A stretch of DNA of 64,000 nucleotides from Eretmocerus hayati (lineage: Eukaryota > Arthropoda > Insecta > Hymenoptera > Aphelinidae), in contig CM056743.1 of assembly GCA_029851415.1 (NCBI GenBank), positions 92,106,501 through 92,170,500 on the forward strand. Direction: 5' to 3'. The notes under the pieces were generated by a model. That model did not search any database and was not told the origin of the DNA. It saw nothing but the letters and a program-made list of their open reading frames with translations. Shown piece by piece: positions 1 through 11,411 of this stretch. The translations under genes and the position numbers were made by a program. How positions within the stretch are numbered: position 1 is the first letter of the stretch; each line of letters opens with the position of its first letter.

Positions 1-1588
1 CCAGCATCAAGCGTAGATTCAAAAATTCTCTTGAATGTTCTCATCTAATTTCTTCCATAATCTCCATCAAAATCCTCCAAAATGCAACTCTGAGATCTGG
101 AAGAGTTTTGAAGGTACGTAGGTTGAATTTGATCACTCCAATATCAATCTGCGTCATTAGAAAACAGCAGACTTGCTCTTCAATTAGCGTTCCCGTGGCC
201 AAGGATAATTAATATCATCATTTGAAATTCCCGGGCGCAAGAAGGTAGTGATCGTCCATGTCGATCGATTACGATATTGAATCTGATTTTCATTTTCAAT
301 CACCATGACCAAAAAAAATTGAGAACCGCCGCGGGCGCGCATAGGTATGTAGGTAGGTACAAGCGTACGCCGGACTCTTCACAATAGGATTTCGAGGGCA
401 GATAGTGGCATACACACGCGCGCGTATGCTCCCCCGTGCTCGCACCTGAGCAGATCTCACATGGTTGAAGTCAATGCTTCGAAGGAATGACCTCTTTCAA
501 ATCGATCGACGTGTCAGTTTCCGTCCACCTCTAAGGAACTGGACCTCGGCAGAATCCAATTCAAGCGCAATGTGGAGACAATTGATCCATCTAGTGTCTG
601 GACAATCAGTGTCCGTCTATTCCATCAGATAAGATTGACCTTTGATCTCACCATGGTTAATGAGAACCTTTGAGATCATCAGGAGTCATAATGACCGTAG
701 CCCAAGGTGAACGATATTAGAGTTGAATTCATCTATACGATTCGGATGAGAGGATAGTTTTATTCTTCGTATTAGTGTACATCAATGTTCCAGGATTTGG
801 AATCGAGATCAAAATCTACAAGAGTGGTCCTGTGAGACTTTGTTGCACTTGTTGACAGGAAATCCAAAGCACATCTAGCTCAAGGCGGAATCATCATAGG
901 GCCTGTCGTGAGAATCCATATTCACGATACTGAGGGAGTCCTTCCAGAGCCTTGGGGAAGAAATCTTGAATAATGCAAGATTATCCTAACGACTCGGTTG
1001 GATTATGAGGAAATGTAGGAGATCAGATAGTGAAATAATCCCGATAACTTTATCATCACCATCCACGATGATTAACCGGTGAACCTGTGGAACAAGAGAT
1101 ATACTGTGGGTTATTCGATATATCAGTATTGCCGCGTCAATCATGACGCTGAGTGGATTCAGGTTTGATTTGAATCAGGATAGGACGTTCTCATGGAATT
1201 CTCGCAATTGAGAAGAATTCTGGAAGTCTTTTTCGTCACAGGATCACATGAGCATCTCACGACCCTTGAGGAGCTACTCCAATTCTACGTTATGATGTAC
1301 GCATCAAGAGAATATTAGGCCCTGTGACGAAGTAAATCACGGGCTACTCACTCGCTCCTTGTCCCACTCTATGACCGCTTTACGAGCCACACGACACCTG
1401 TGCACTGCGGGCGCGGACGCCGCGGACCCGGAGGGAGGTAGTGGGGTGCTCGCCCGGGAGGGGGGGTTGATTTGAGACTAGAAAGGTGGTTCCAACCCCT
1501 TTTTTAGTCTCAAATCGCTCGAACGCATCGAACTTGATGGAAAATTCATGTGTTCTGAGACGTAAATCGGATTCATTGTAGTTATCTA
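1..1588. other. Non-coding AT-rich sequence, no gene recognised
   Basis: No open frame of note and no recognised repeat. A GC-rich patch lies at about 1360-1470, followed by a short inverted repeat at about 1467-1515, where the motif GATTTGAGACTA is mirrored by TAGTCTCAAATC. This could be a regulatory patch, but nothing in the sequence proves it. Confidence 0.5.
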
Positions 1589-2341
1589 TCTAAAAGTTTA
1601 GCTCGGCGAGTATGATCATTTTTTTGCCCTATAAGTTCATCTGATATCTGAAATATGAATTTCACTCCTTGGGAGTCATAAGATCAGGGATTATATGTCG
1701 AGTGAATATTTACCAAAATCTGAACTTAAAACTACTGGAGAGAGATTGAAGAGAATCTATTCCAACTCTCGAGAGTCATGAAATCAGGGAAAATTATGTC
1801 GAGTAATTGTCCTGCAAAATCTGAACGTGGAACATATCAAAAAGGATTGATTACATTACAATTTGATTATCGCTGTTATTTTGAATCAACTTGAGTTACT
1901 CATCATCTCTCTTATTTACTATGAATATATTGAAAATGGCAATCCATCTAGAACAATGAAAAGAAATCGAAGGCAAGAAAATTCGATTCAGCATTGATCA
2001 ATCCAATTCAAAAGTCAGTGGAAATGGTGAGTAACTCAAGGTAATTCAAAATTACAGCGATGATCAAATTGTGATGTAATCGATCATTTTTGATACGTTC
2101 CATGTTCAGATCTTGCAGAACAATTACTCGACATAGTTTTTCCTGATCTCATGACTCTTAAGAGTTGCAATGAATTCTCTTCAATCTCTCTCCAGTCGTT
2201 TTACTTTCAGATTTTGGTAAATATTCACTCGACATATAATCCCTGATCTCATGACTCTCAAGGGGTAAAATTCATATTTTTGATATCAGATGAACTTATA
2301 GGGCAAAAAGATGGTCATACTTGCCAAGCTAAACTTTTAGA
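1589..2341. repeat. Foldback (long inverted repeat) element, ~314-bp arms
   Basis: The left arm (about 1589-1902) begins TCTAAAAGTTTAGCT. It is mirrored by the right arm (about 2028-2341), which ends AGCTAAACTTTTAGA. Similarity runs through the whole arms with scattered mismatches. A ~125-bp central spacer (1903-2027) carries no open frame. This is the architecture of a foldback or MITE-like non-autonomous DNA element. No clear target-site duplication is visible, so the superfamily is unassigned. If transcribed, it would form a long hairpin RNA. Confidence 0.75.
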
Positions 2342-3828
2342 AAAAGTGAAGTGTAGGGGGGGGGGAAGATTTCAATACTTGGGTTGATGCAAAGACTCCC
2401 AACTTCACTTGTAGTAGCAGAAAGTTTTCAGTTGATAAGAAACTTTTGGATAGCGGAAACTCCCCACACTAGTTGGTTCATCCGCTATTCAACAGAAAAG
2501 GGTGCTAACTATCAAAGTATTCAACTTATGTATGATTAATAAACGAAATATAGGATTATGGTCCCCAATATTATTTCAAGACCAAAAACTAGAACATATT
2601 TCAACTTGGACATTGATAACTTGTAAAACGTCAAGAAGTTGAAGTAACACATGCAAACCTAGTTTGAGGAGAATGAAGTTCCAATAGCATTATCTGAGAC
2701 ATACTTTGACTTCAGATAAACTGGTCCTCAAAGCACATTCAAATGGATGTATGAATCTAGTTCCTATCTTTAGTGCTTGACTCGTCAACCATCAATTTTT
2801 CCAAGTTGGACTTACTCCTCACTCTAAATAATACTTTCGATGAAACAGATGAACCCTGTAGTACTTCTTAGACCCGATTGAAAATTAACCTATGCCAGCT
2901 ACCCGTTAAGGTATAAATCTGGTGGTTTCAAAAAGTTTTCCATCTTGGGAGCTATGACTTCCATACTTACCCAGCATCACGACCTATATAAAAAATGAAC
3001 TTTGAGTGATTTTCAGCTCATTTAGTCTAGTTATGCCCGACTAATCCATATTTTGTCATTTTAAATCAAGCAAAATTATAGTTACAAGGAATTTTTCGTG
3101 CGCAATCACTTATCAAGTAGAGAGATGGCCTTTCTTCCTCATATAGTACACAGCATATCCAACAAGAGTTACTCATTCTGCTAGTGATACAATGTTTTCC
3201 CTATTATTGGCAAGCAATTACTTTCACGCTAGAATTTCGAGCCTAAAAAAACAGAGAAAAACACCAATTCTACTGAACACAAGTTCTGCACATATAGTCG
3301 GGTTTGTCAATCTTCTTAGCAGAATAAGTAACTTCTGTTCCAAATACTCCAAATAATGTTTAAAAAGAGTTGAGGCATGTTCATTAAGATCTGATGCGCA
3401 CAAAAACTTTTTAAGGCTGGAAAATCAGTGTGTGAGAAAAGGAGCTTTCTCCAAGATAAGCGGGAGGAGCCATTTGATGATACTAATTGTTTCCTTCTTC
3501 AAATCTTGGGTGGTTTCTCTGGTTTTCTATGATTTCTGTACCGATGGAGAAGCCAGAAAGGAAGTGAATAAGTGTCCCAGACTGTAGATTTTGGATGTAT
3601 TATGATCCCACGAAAGGCTTGATCCCCACTGACAAATTATTGAAATTATAACAATTAAGAGACAAGGAGCCCCCCCTCCCCCACGAAATCCCCATATCAG
3701 GCCTGCCAACATAGAATCGAAATCAGGGCTGCCAACCTCGCGTTACAAATGTCCCTAGGTGACTGCAAATGTCCCTAGATTTGTTTCTATTGTGCGTATA
3801 TACATTTATTGAAGGGTTAGTGGGTCGA
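2342..3828. other. Non-coding stretch, nothing recognised
   Basis: AT-rich sequence with a poly-G tract near 2357 and no supported gene. The short open frame near 3.5-3.7 kb has no family resemblance or coding signature. Confidence 0.4.
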
Positions 3829-3860
<32 letters not shown>

Positions 3861-4200
3861 ATGGAGAGAGAGTTCGTGGTATCTTCTTTCGTGAGACAGT
3901 CCAATACACGTACACTCACTAGACGAATACAATGATTATATATACATTTTACGGCGTTCTGTCACTGGGTCGAGGATATGGATTTGTGTTTATGTCTGTG
4001 TGTTTCTACCCTTGTGTCTTGTGTTTGTGAGTGTGAGTAGAATCCTCTTTTGTGAGGCAGCCTGGTACACGAGATACATTATGTATCCTCCTTACCCCAC
4101 CAACATATATCGTATATTTTGATGTCTTTAATGCGTGTGGGAACCGGCTCGAGCATATAGATTCGAGTTTGTATGTATATGTGTGTGTGTGTATTTGAGC
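3829..4200. repeat. TG microsatellite and TG-rich flank
   Basis: An uninterrupted TG run occupies about 3829-3853. Further imperfect TG-rich patches lie near 3985-4035 and 4165-4195. It is a simple sequence repeat with no coding value. Confidence 0.8.
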
Positions 4201-4429
4201 ATGAGATTCGTTATTTATTCATACTCAAAAGGCTCATGAATTTGCGATTTCTCGAATTTTCTATTCAACTTCTGAATTTTTTGCCAAGTTTCGGTGGTGG
4301 CCCAATTACCGAACTATGATTTAAATCATTTGAGAGAGAGAAGAATTTGAATTTTATTCATCAAACCATTTTTCGAGAACTTTCAATGCTATATCATCAC
4401 TGTAACGTAGTGGAATAGGTTGAGCCTTT

Positions 4430-6690
4430 CATTCTAGATAACTTCGTATGATTTTGATTCGATTGTCATTCCCAATGAGTTTTTAGTGTTGATTGTGTTA
4501 GGTCAGGTTTCGTGTGAATTTCGAATACTGAGTGAAGCTCACCATCGAAGGAGACATGTTCAGATGAGTCTGATACGCTATTTGGTTGTCCAATATCGGG
4601 CCAAAAAATTGCTGCTCAGAACAGAGGAAATCCAACGACATGATCTGTGTGAGCTGTGTCAGTGTAGTGTTTTTATGTTTTTTGAGATACGCTCTGCCTA
4701 CACCTACAGTAGCTCGGCAACATACATTCGCAATCTGTCGCACTCAGAGATGAAAATCTCGATCTCTATGTGAGCCAAGGCATCATGCTTTGATGTTGCA
4801 ACTCGTAGTTGTATTCGACTGTACTCAGAGATATTATAATTTTGATGGGTTCATGTTTTGTTGTTATGGTGTTTGGAGAGAGATTAAATGATCTGATTTG
4901 AAATCATGAGTGTCAAATGGAAGATGATTGAATTTAAATTTGCTATGATCAGTATCATATGATCAATTTTGATTTTGATAACAATTTTGATTGATGGATT
5001 GACCGATAATATAGTTCGTGAAATATGGACGCTGATGAGTTCGATAATACCGTGAAGAAGCGCGAAACTCTATTGATGATGGTCAGCTTGAAAGTTCTCG
5101 ATATTGGTATATGCTTTTACTATTCGAGGAGGGGCAGACGGGGCCTAGGGGGAAAGGGTATCACTTTAGTTTGGTAACGCCTGAATGATGCATTTTATGA
5201 TCGAAATTCTAAATACCCAAACATTTCTTTACAACTTCCAAGGCTGTATCATTATTATAGTTTAGTCGAATTAATTTCATCTCATTCATTCATTCATCTC
5301 AATGAATTGAGCCTTTCATTTCAAATAAACTCTAAGATTTTGATTCGATTGTCATTTACAATGTGAGTTCTTAGTGTTGATTGTGTTAGGTCAGGTTTTG
5401 TGTAGATTTCGAGTACTGAGTGAAGCTCACCATCACAAGAATCGAGGGAGACATGTTTAGATGAGTCTGATACGCTATTTGGTTATCCAATATTGGGTCA
5501 GAAAATTGCTGCTCAAGACAGAGGAAATCCAACGACATGATCTGTGTGAGCTGTGTCAGTGTGGTGTTTTTATGTTTTTTGAGATACGCTCTGCCAACAT
5601 CTACAGTAGCTCAGCAACATACATTCGCAATCTGTCGCACTCAGAGATGAAAGTCTCGATCTCTATGTGAGCCAAGGCATCATGCTTTGATGTTGCAACT
5701 CGTAGTTGTGATCGATTGCACTCAGAGCTATTATTTTTTTGATGGGTTCATGTTTTGTTGTTATGGTGTTTTGAAATAGATTAAATGATCTGATATGGAA
5801 TTATGAGTGTCAAAAAAATGTTCGAGTCCGAATTTGCTATGATCCGTATCACTTGATCACTTCTGATCCTGTTAACAATGTCGAACGATGAATTGACCAA
5901 TGATATTGTCAGTAGAACATGGACGATAATGAGTTTGATGATACTGTAAATAGTCGCGAAATTCTACTGATGATGATCAGCTTGGAAGTTCTCGATATTG
6001 AATCCTTCCCTAATCGTATGAGAAGCAGGTGGGAGAAGATAGCCTGGGAGGGAGATTCAAGACGCTGTGTGAAAAAATCCCTGACACGTATTTGGTGGTC
6101 ATTGTTCCTTATTTACCTGATCATGTTCCGAGAATTCCCAATTTTTTTCATCACGTTAATGTAGTTGCAGGAATTCATTCCACTGTACCAGATTCATTCG
6201 TATGATTTTGCTTCAGTTGACATCTTTATCACGAGTTTATGAAGTTGAATTTGTAGGGATTTGTTGTGTATGCGTTTCGAGTACTGAGTGAAGCTCACCA
6301 TCACAAGAATCGAGGGAGACATGTTCAGATGAGTCTGATACGCTATTTGGTAGTCAAATATCGGGCTAAAAATTGCTGCTCAGAACAGAGGGAATCCAAC
6401 GATATGATCCGAATGTGCTGTGTCAGTGTATGGTTTCCATGTTCCTATGAGAGTCGAACTCGTAATCGTATTCGGTTGAATTCAGGGGTGTCAAATGTAT
6501 TGAATGAAATTGGGGTGAAGTAAAAAATGATTCTTTAGAATGTTTGATTGATTTTGAAGTGAATAACTCAAGCGAATATGATATTCTTGAATATGATTTG
6601 ATGAGAACTGTAGAAGGATATGAAATTCCGTTAACTAATGCGGAATTGTAATTGATGGTCTTATTGAAAATTCTCGAAACTTTCTGAACC
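4430..6690. repeat. Degenerate tandem segmental repeat, ~890-900 bp unit, three copies
   Basis: Copy 1 (about 4430-5110), copy 2 (about 5300-6000) and a shorter copy 3 (about 6195-6690) share ordered landmarks. These include GTGTTAGGTCAGGTTT (near 4496 and 5383), GAGTACTGAGTGAAGCTCACCA-like text (near 4528, 5413 and 6280), and a shared block near 4780 and 5677. The motif TCAGCTTG.AAGTTCTCGATATTG recurs near 5080 and 5975. Open frames inside the copies are short and differ between copies, so I do not call a protein. The copies are diverged enough to be old. Confidence 0.7.
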
Positions 6691-7779
6691 TAATCGGATA
6701 TAGATGAGTTCACGGTGGTTGAGTATCAAACATAAATGTGCCATATATTTAGAATTTGAATCAAAATTACTCGATCCTGCTAAGCTTTTTTAACAAAAAC
6801 GATCCAGTGATCGGAGAGTCAATCAGAATCTATTTCATGGGAACCTTATGGCTTCCATTCATATCCAATTCATTGGAATCAGTGTGATGATTTCGATTCG
6901 TTTTATATTGTTGAATAATATTCCACTAACCTTGATTCTTTTCATTGCGCACTCCGAATTTTCTTTGATAATTCAACACAATCCTTGTTGAATATCAGTG
7001 AATTCATATGAGTAGAACAACGCTAGAAAAGATGGTGGGATCGTCAGGAGGGGGTGGGGAAACTATTTAATTTTTATATTCGGGGAATTTACAGGAATAA
7101 TTCGTACGAGATGTAATGAATCGGTCATTCAAGTCAGAGATGGATCAATCATCAATAAATTATCATCTAAGTACAACATCAAGAGGTGACGGATATAAAT
7201 GCATACGGGTAACATGTAGAAGTCAATGTATATGAAAGTTTAGAAATTCAATTACATGTGATTTTCGATGTATGAATCATAATTATATTATATATTTTCA
7301 GTCCCGAATCGGATGGTGTTCCATTTGAAGATTATTAGTGAGATTCTTCTTCATCTAGAAAATGAAGATTAGTTTTTATTGTGGAAGGTAAACTACATGT
7401 TATTCGCAAGTTTATGAGATTAAGTGAACTGAATTGAAACCATTTTTCAATTCTTCAACATTGATGATAGTTATTCCATTGATGTACATGGAAGAAATTT
7501 TGAATCCGATCGAGAAATTCTAATGAAGCGCGAATTGTGATACTTGTATCTATCCATTTGAACTGAGAAAATTTTGGAGTTTCACTCACCTTAACTGATG
7601 TTTTTGTATCGAGTGGCGTTTGTCCTGCTTCTTCTGTGGTGTAGATCTGGTCCGCTTTCTTAATTTCTTATCTTCATCATATATATGCACAGATCTCGAT
7701 TCTACTGAGGCGTGATCCTGCTTCATCTTTTTGGGAAAAACTGTCTCAACTTCTTGAGATACTGTGAATTAGAATCGAA
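6691..7779. other. Non-coding stretch, nothing recognised
   Basis: AT-rich with no supported open frame, repeat or RNA gene. Confidence 0.4.
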
Positions 7780-8357
7780 TTGCATTGAACGTGGGGTTTC
7801 ATAGTTGCTGTAGCATCGTGATTTTGAATGTATCCATGTCTTCTTGAAATTCTACGAAAATCGTTCTCAATTGGAATGACAATCTTTGATGCCTCAGGAT
7901 GGAGTATTTTTGTGTCTTCTTGGAGGGAATGTTCGAAGGAAAATCTATTTTTTGACCCGGAATCACGGGAGAATTTTTCTTCATTTTCACATCTTTTATC
8001 TTTTTGTTTTATCGAGTTTGCGAAGAAATTTCAATCCCCCATTCCTTCTTCATTCTGTTCTACCGATTTCGCGGGGAAAATTCAGAACTTCCATTTCTTC
8101 TGTAAACTCATAACTGGTATCGCGCGGAAACTATCGACATCCTCAATATCGATTGAGCAATCTTGTCAAAGTCAGTAAAATCAGAAATTTTTCGTACCGC
8201 GAGTGGTTACACTAATGGAGTTCTTCGATAATTTGAGAAATATAGAAGGTTTTGATATTATCTGAATCGTGCGTACACCGATTCAGAGATTCATATAACT
8301 ACCACTATATCTATTAATTTATATTGAGCAATTATGAATAGGAGAGCTATGACTCAC

Positions 8358-8510
8358 CCGTTTCTGCTGCGGATTCCTTGCTCTTGGTAGTGACTGCGTG
8401 CGTACAACTGAGCGCCTCGATACTTTGTCTCCACTACAATGTTGCTTGGGCTTCTGGCGCGCTCGTGCGCCCGCGAAGAGCGCTGATGAGAGACTGCGGA
8501 TGATCATGTG
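8358..8510 (-). other. Putative exon, copy A of a tandem pair, with splice donor
   Basis: Read on the minus strand, an open frame starts at an ATG near 8507. It runs about 50 codons through a Ser/Ala/Arg-rich stretch and stops matching its duplicate at a consensus 5' splice donor (ACGG|GTGAGT, GT at 8357-8356). Copy B 390 bp away keeps the same frame and also ends at a strong donor. No protein family is recognised. It could equally be a non-coding first exon or a dead duplicate. Confidence 0.3.
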
Positions 8511-8749
8511 AGCGCGTACTATATTGCGTCTCTATATCTTGTCGTTCTCCCAGAATCGCGGGAAAAAATCCAATCCCCCATTTTCTCCATTTTCTACTGA
8601 ATTCGAAAGGGAAATTGCACGAACAAAATTTTCCGATGATTTGAGGGATTTCGAAAGTTCTTATATCATGCGGACTGTGCGTGTCATATAACTACCGGTA
8701 TACTAACAGATTTATACGAGAAATAATAAGTAAAGGAGCTATGACTTAC

Positions 8750-8920
8750 CCGCTTCCGCTGCAGATTCCTTGCTCTTGGTTGTGACTGCTCGCGTATAAC
8801 CGGGCACCTCGACACTTCGTCACCACTATGAGGTTGTTTCGGCTTCCAGCACGCCCGTGCGCCCGCGAAGAGCGCTGATGAGAGACTGCAGATGATCCTG
8901 CGAGCGCGTACTATATTGCG
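8750..8920 (-). other. Putative exon, copy B of a tandem pair, with splice donor
   Basis: This is the partner of the copy at 8358-8510. The conserved reading contains SLSSALFAGARA and, later, PRARN, then reaches GCGG|GTAAGT (GT at 8749-8748). The donor sequence differs from copy A (GTAAGT against GTGAGT), but both fit the consensus. The ATG used in copy A is not present here (AGG instead), so if coding it needs another start or an upstream exon. Function unknown. Confidence 0.3.
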
Positions 8921-9500
8921 TCTCCCCAACCTTCTCCTACTGGCACGCTGTTACGTATGTACTCTTCTCATCGCGTAGTTGTGCGTCTGAGAGGAGTTGA
9001 AGCCGACTGAGGGACGATTGATGAGCGTGGGGTGGGGATCTCGATTCTCACCTCGTCTGTACGTTTCTTTGTTTTGCTGACATTGGAGAGGGGGAACAAA
9101 AAATTAGTTGCTGTAGTATCGTGTGTTATGTCACTTCATGTAGTCTTAGAGCTACACAAAAATTTTTCCCAACTAAGATGAGACTTTTCGATGCCCCCCA
9201 ATGGGATATTTTTGTGACTTTAGGAAGAATGTTCAAAGTAAGATTGATTTTTTTCATTTTGGTTTTTACAATTTCGCGGAAAAAAAAATTTTTTCCATTT
9301 TCTATTTTGTCGTTCTCTCGGGATCGCGAAAAATTCCAATCCCCCATTTTCTCCATTTTCTACCGAATTCGTGAGGAATGTCCAAACTTTGCAATGTTGT
9401 CCATATTCTTCTTCCTGAAATCGTGCAAAATTCTCCATATTTCTAATAAAGATGCACAAATTCTTCGATAAATTGAGGGATTCTCGAGATTTTTATATTG

Positions 9501-10830
9501 TCTGGATCGTGCGTGTCATATAACTCCTGGTATATCTATGGATACATAATTTGGGATTTCCAGTCTGGTAAGTGCATCTCAACACAATTGTGAATGCTCA
9601 GCTCTTGCTTTTGATCTGTCAGTAAGTTCATACTTTGTTTTAAGCAGAACGATGTGAGAATTTTTGACCAGATAACCTACAAACCAGGCTTCCTAAAAAC
9701 CACACCAGAGATTATCTTTGCTATGATAAATTAATAGTTACATATGTACATGCAGACCGGAAGCTCTATTCGTGCTCGAGCTTGATTTTGATTTGAATTG
9801 ACTTTACAAATATTCATATTGTTAAGATCTTCTCAATCAAATAATCAAGCTGTTGTGCAGTTGTAGTATTGATATCTGTTAGTTGATCAAGGAATCGTTC
9901 ACTCTATAAAGTACAAATCCCATCGAGTGAATCTAAACGAACGTGGCGAAAATAAACAATAAAACGTACATCCTTTAACGTTCTTCTCGATTTTTTCATT
10001 ATAAGTCTTGGAATAGGGTTTTTTTTTTTGGAAAACTTGTGGGAACAACATTCGTAGATCTTAAAAAAATCTACAAAAAGTTACTCCACACATTTTCTCG
10101 AAAAATCAGTATTCCCCGACTTGTACCCAAAAAACCACGAAAGGGCGAGAAATGCACGTATTTGCTATTTTTTGATATCGCACTGCAATTTTTCAACAAT
10201 TATTGTCATCAATATTGATCATTGAATATGCCACCTATCATTTGAGCCCAGAATCATGCTGTTGTGCCGACTTTAGCCACTTAGTGCTCGAATTTCGAGA
10301 GTCGCGCACTGATCTATATCTGCGGCTCAAACTGAACGAGATGCGCGCTCCCGTGATAGATACTACTTGACCCTTGAGTTTGAATAATCACATTCAGACA
10401 CCAACACTTCAAGCAAAGTAGTATACTTGTCCCCTCACTCTATAAGGAGCGTCTTCACGTTATTTGTGTAAACTCCGTGTCAGTACTGTAAACTCCTTGG
10501 CTCACCAATACACAGAAATTCACGTTTCTGTGCGTTCAGATTTGGTTGGCCAAAACATCATACGTTCATCTATAGCGGAAATGTAAGATAACATACCCAC
10601 CAGGCCAGTTTTAAGTACCATTTTTTCAGAATATAGATGTCCAAAATGACGCGCTTATGGAGAATGACCCATATGTTTAACAGCACGCCTGACAAATCAT
10701 GAGGGAGTTAAAACTGAACTGGAGAAGTCAAAATCGTGATCTGCGTGATGAGATTACTACAGTTAATGGTCTGTATGGTGCCTCAAGTATTTTCCAATTA
10801 TCTCCCAAAGTTGTGGTTGACGTCGACTCC
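9501..10830. other. Non-coding stretch, nothing recognised
   Basis: AT-rich sequence with short T and A homopolymers near 10020 and 10065. No repeat, RNA or supported gene is seen. Confidence 0.4.
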
Positions 10831-10899
10831 AGGTAATCAGATCGTATATGTGGGAAGTGTTACCAAATAACAGGGAAAAGTATGAGTTAACCGGTACTG

Positions 10900-11411
10900 C
10901 CAGTGGCAGTAGTGCTCGCGACAGATTGATCAGAATCATTGATGATCTGTCGGAAGTGGAGGCAGATTGAGTTATTACTTCTTCACTCAAAAATGAAACT
11001 AAAAAGGCTCGAAATGGTTCTATTGGTCTTAAAAGCAATCGACAAAGTCTTCTTAATGAGTTGAAAGAGAGTATTCGAGATCCTCAATGCACTGTAGTCG
11101 CGAATCCCAAGAGACAGAATAATATTCAAGTTTCACCCAAAGCTTTGTAGAGCTTTGAAGTGAATTTTGGTGCATCTCTTTTGTACGTGGAGAGACTGAA
11201 CAATTTCCCCGAAGTATTGCAGGTCGGCGCTCAGTGTACACTACGATCGAAGGATATCAGTTTGGATATCCACAACAAATGACTGATTTGTATCATGAAG
11301 ACTGATTTGATTTCATTACTGTTGGAAGAACCAAAATTTAGAGACCTGCAATTTGAGCAACTACTGCGAAAGTCTTAGAAAGCATAATTGATCATCGTTA
11401 ATTCGATACTT
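10900..11411 (+). pseudogene. Decayed coding frame, left part, interrupted by the R1 insertion
   Basis: The plus strand shows long protein-like stretches broken by isolated stops and at least one frameshift. One frame covers about 10911-11150 and contains SSARDRLIRIIDDLSEVEAD, with an in-frame TGA directly after it. A second frame from about 11165 contains RGETEQFPRSIAGRRSVYTT and then GYQFGYPQQMTDLYHED. Later stops at TGA and TAG codons fit decayed Trp or Gly codons. The frame runs up to the target site at 11397-11411. It resumes beyond the R1 element at 14630-14644. I do not recognise the family. It could be an old host gene or a transposon-borne gene. Confidence 0.45.

Larger units (their letters stand above)
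7780..9500. repeat. Nested local duplications (two repeat families)
   Basis: Family one: about 7795-8180 resembles about 9105-9480. They share the opening TAGTTGCTGTAG.ATCGTG and the text around TTTTTGTG. Family two: about 8281-8540 resembles about 8672-8930 (offset ~390), including the GC-rich core GCGCCCGCGAAGAGCGCTGA. The fragments near 8560-8600 and 9335-9360 also match each other. The order suggests a repeated local duplication rather than a single transposon. Confidence 0.65.

Noticed and set aside
3527..3932. Two short minus-strand frames near the TG microsatellite
   Set aside because: One crosses the TG repeat and the other has no coding features.
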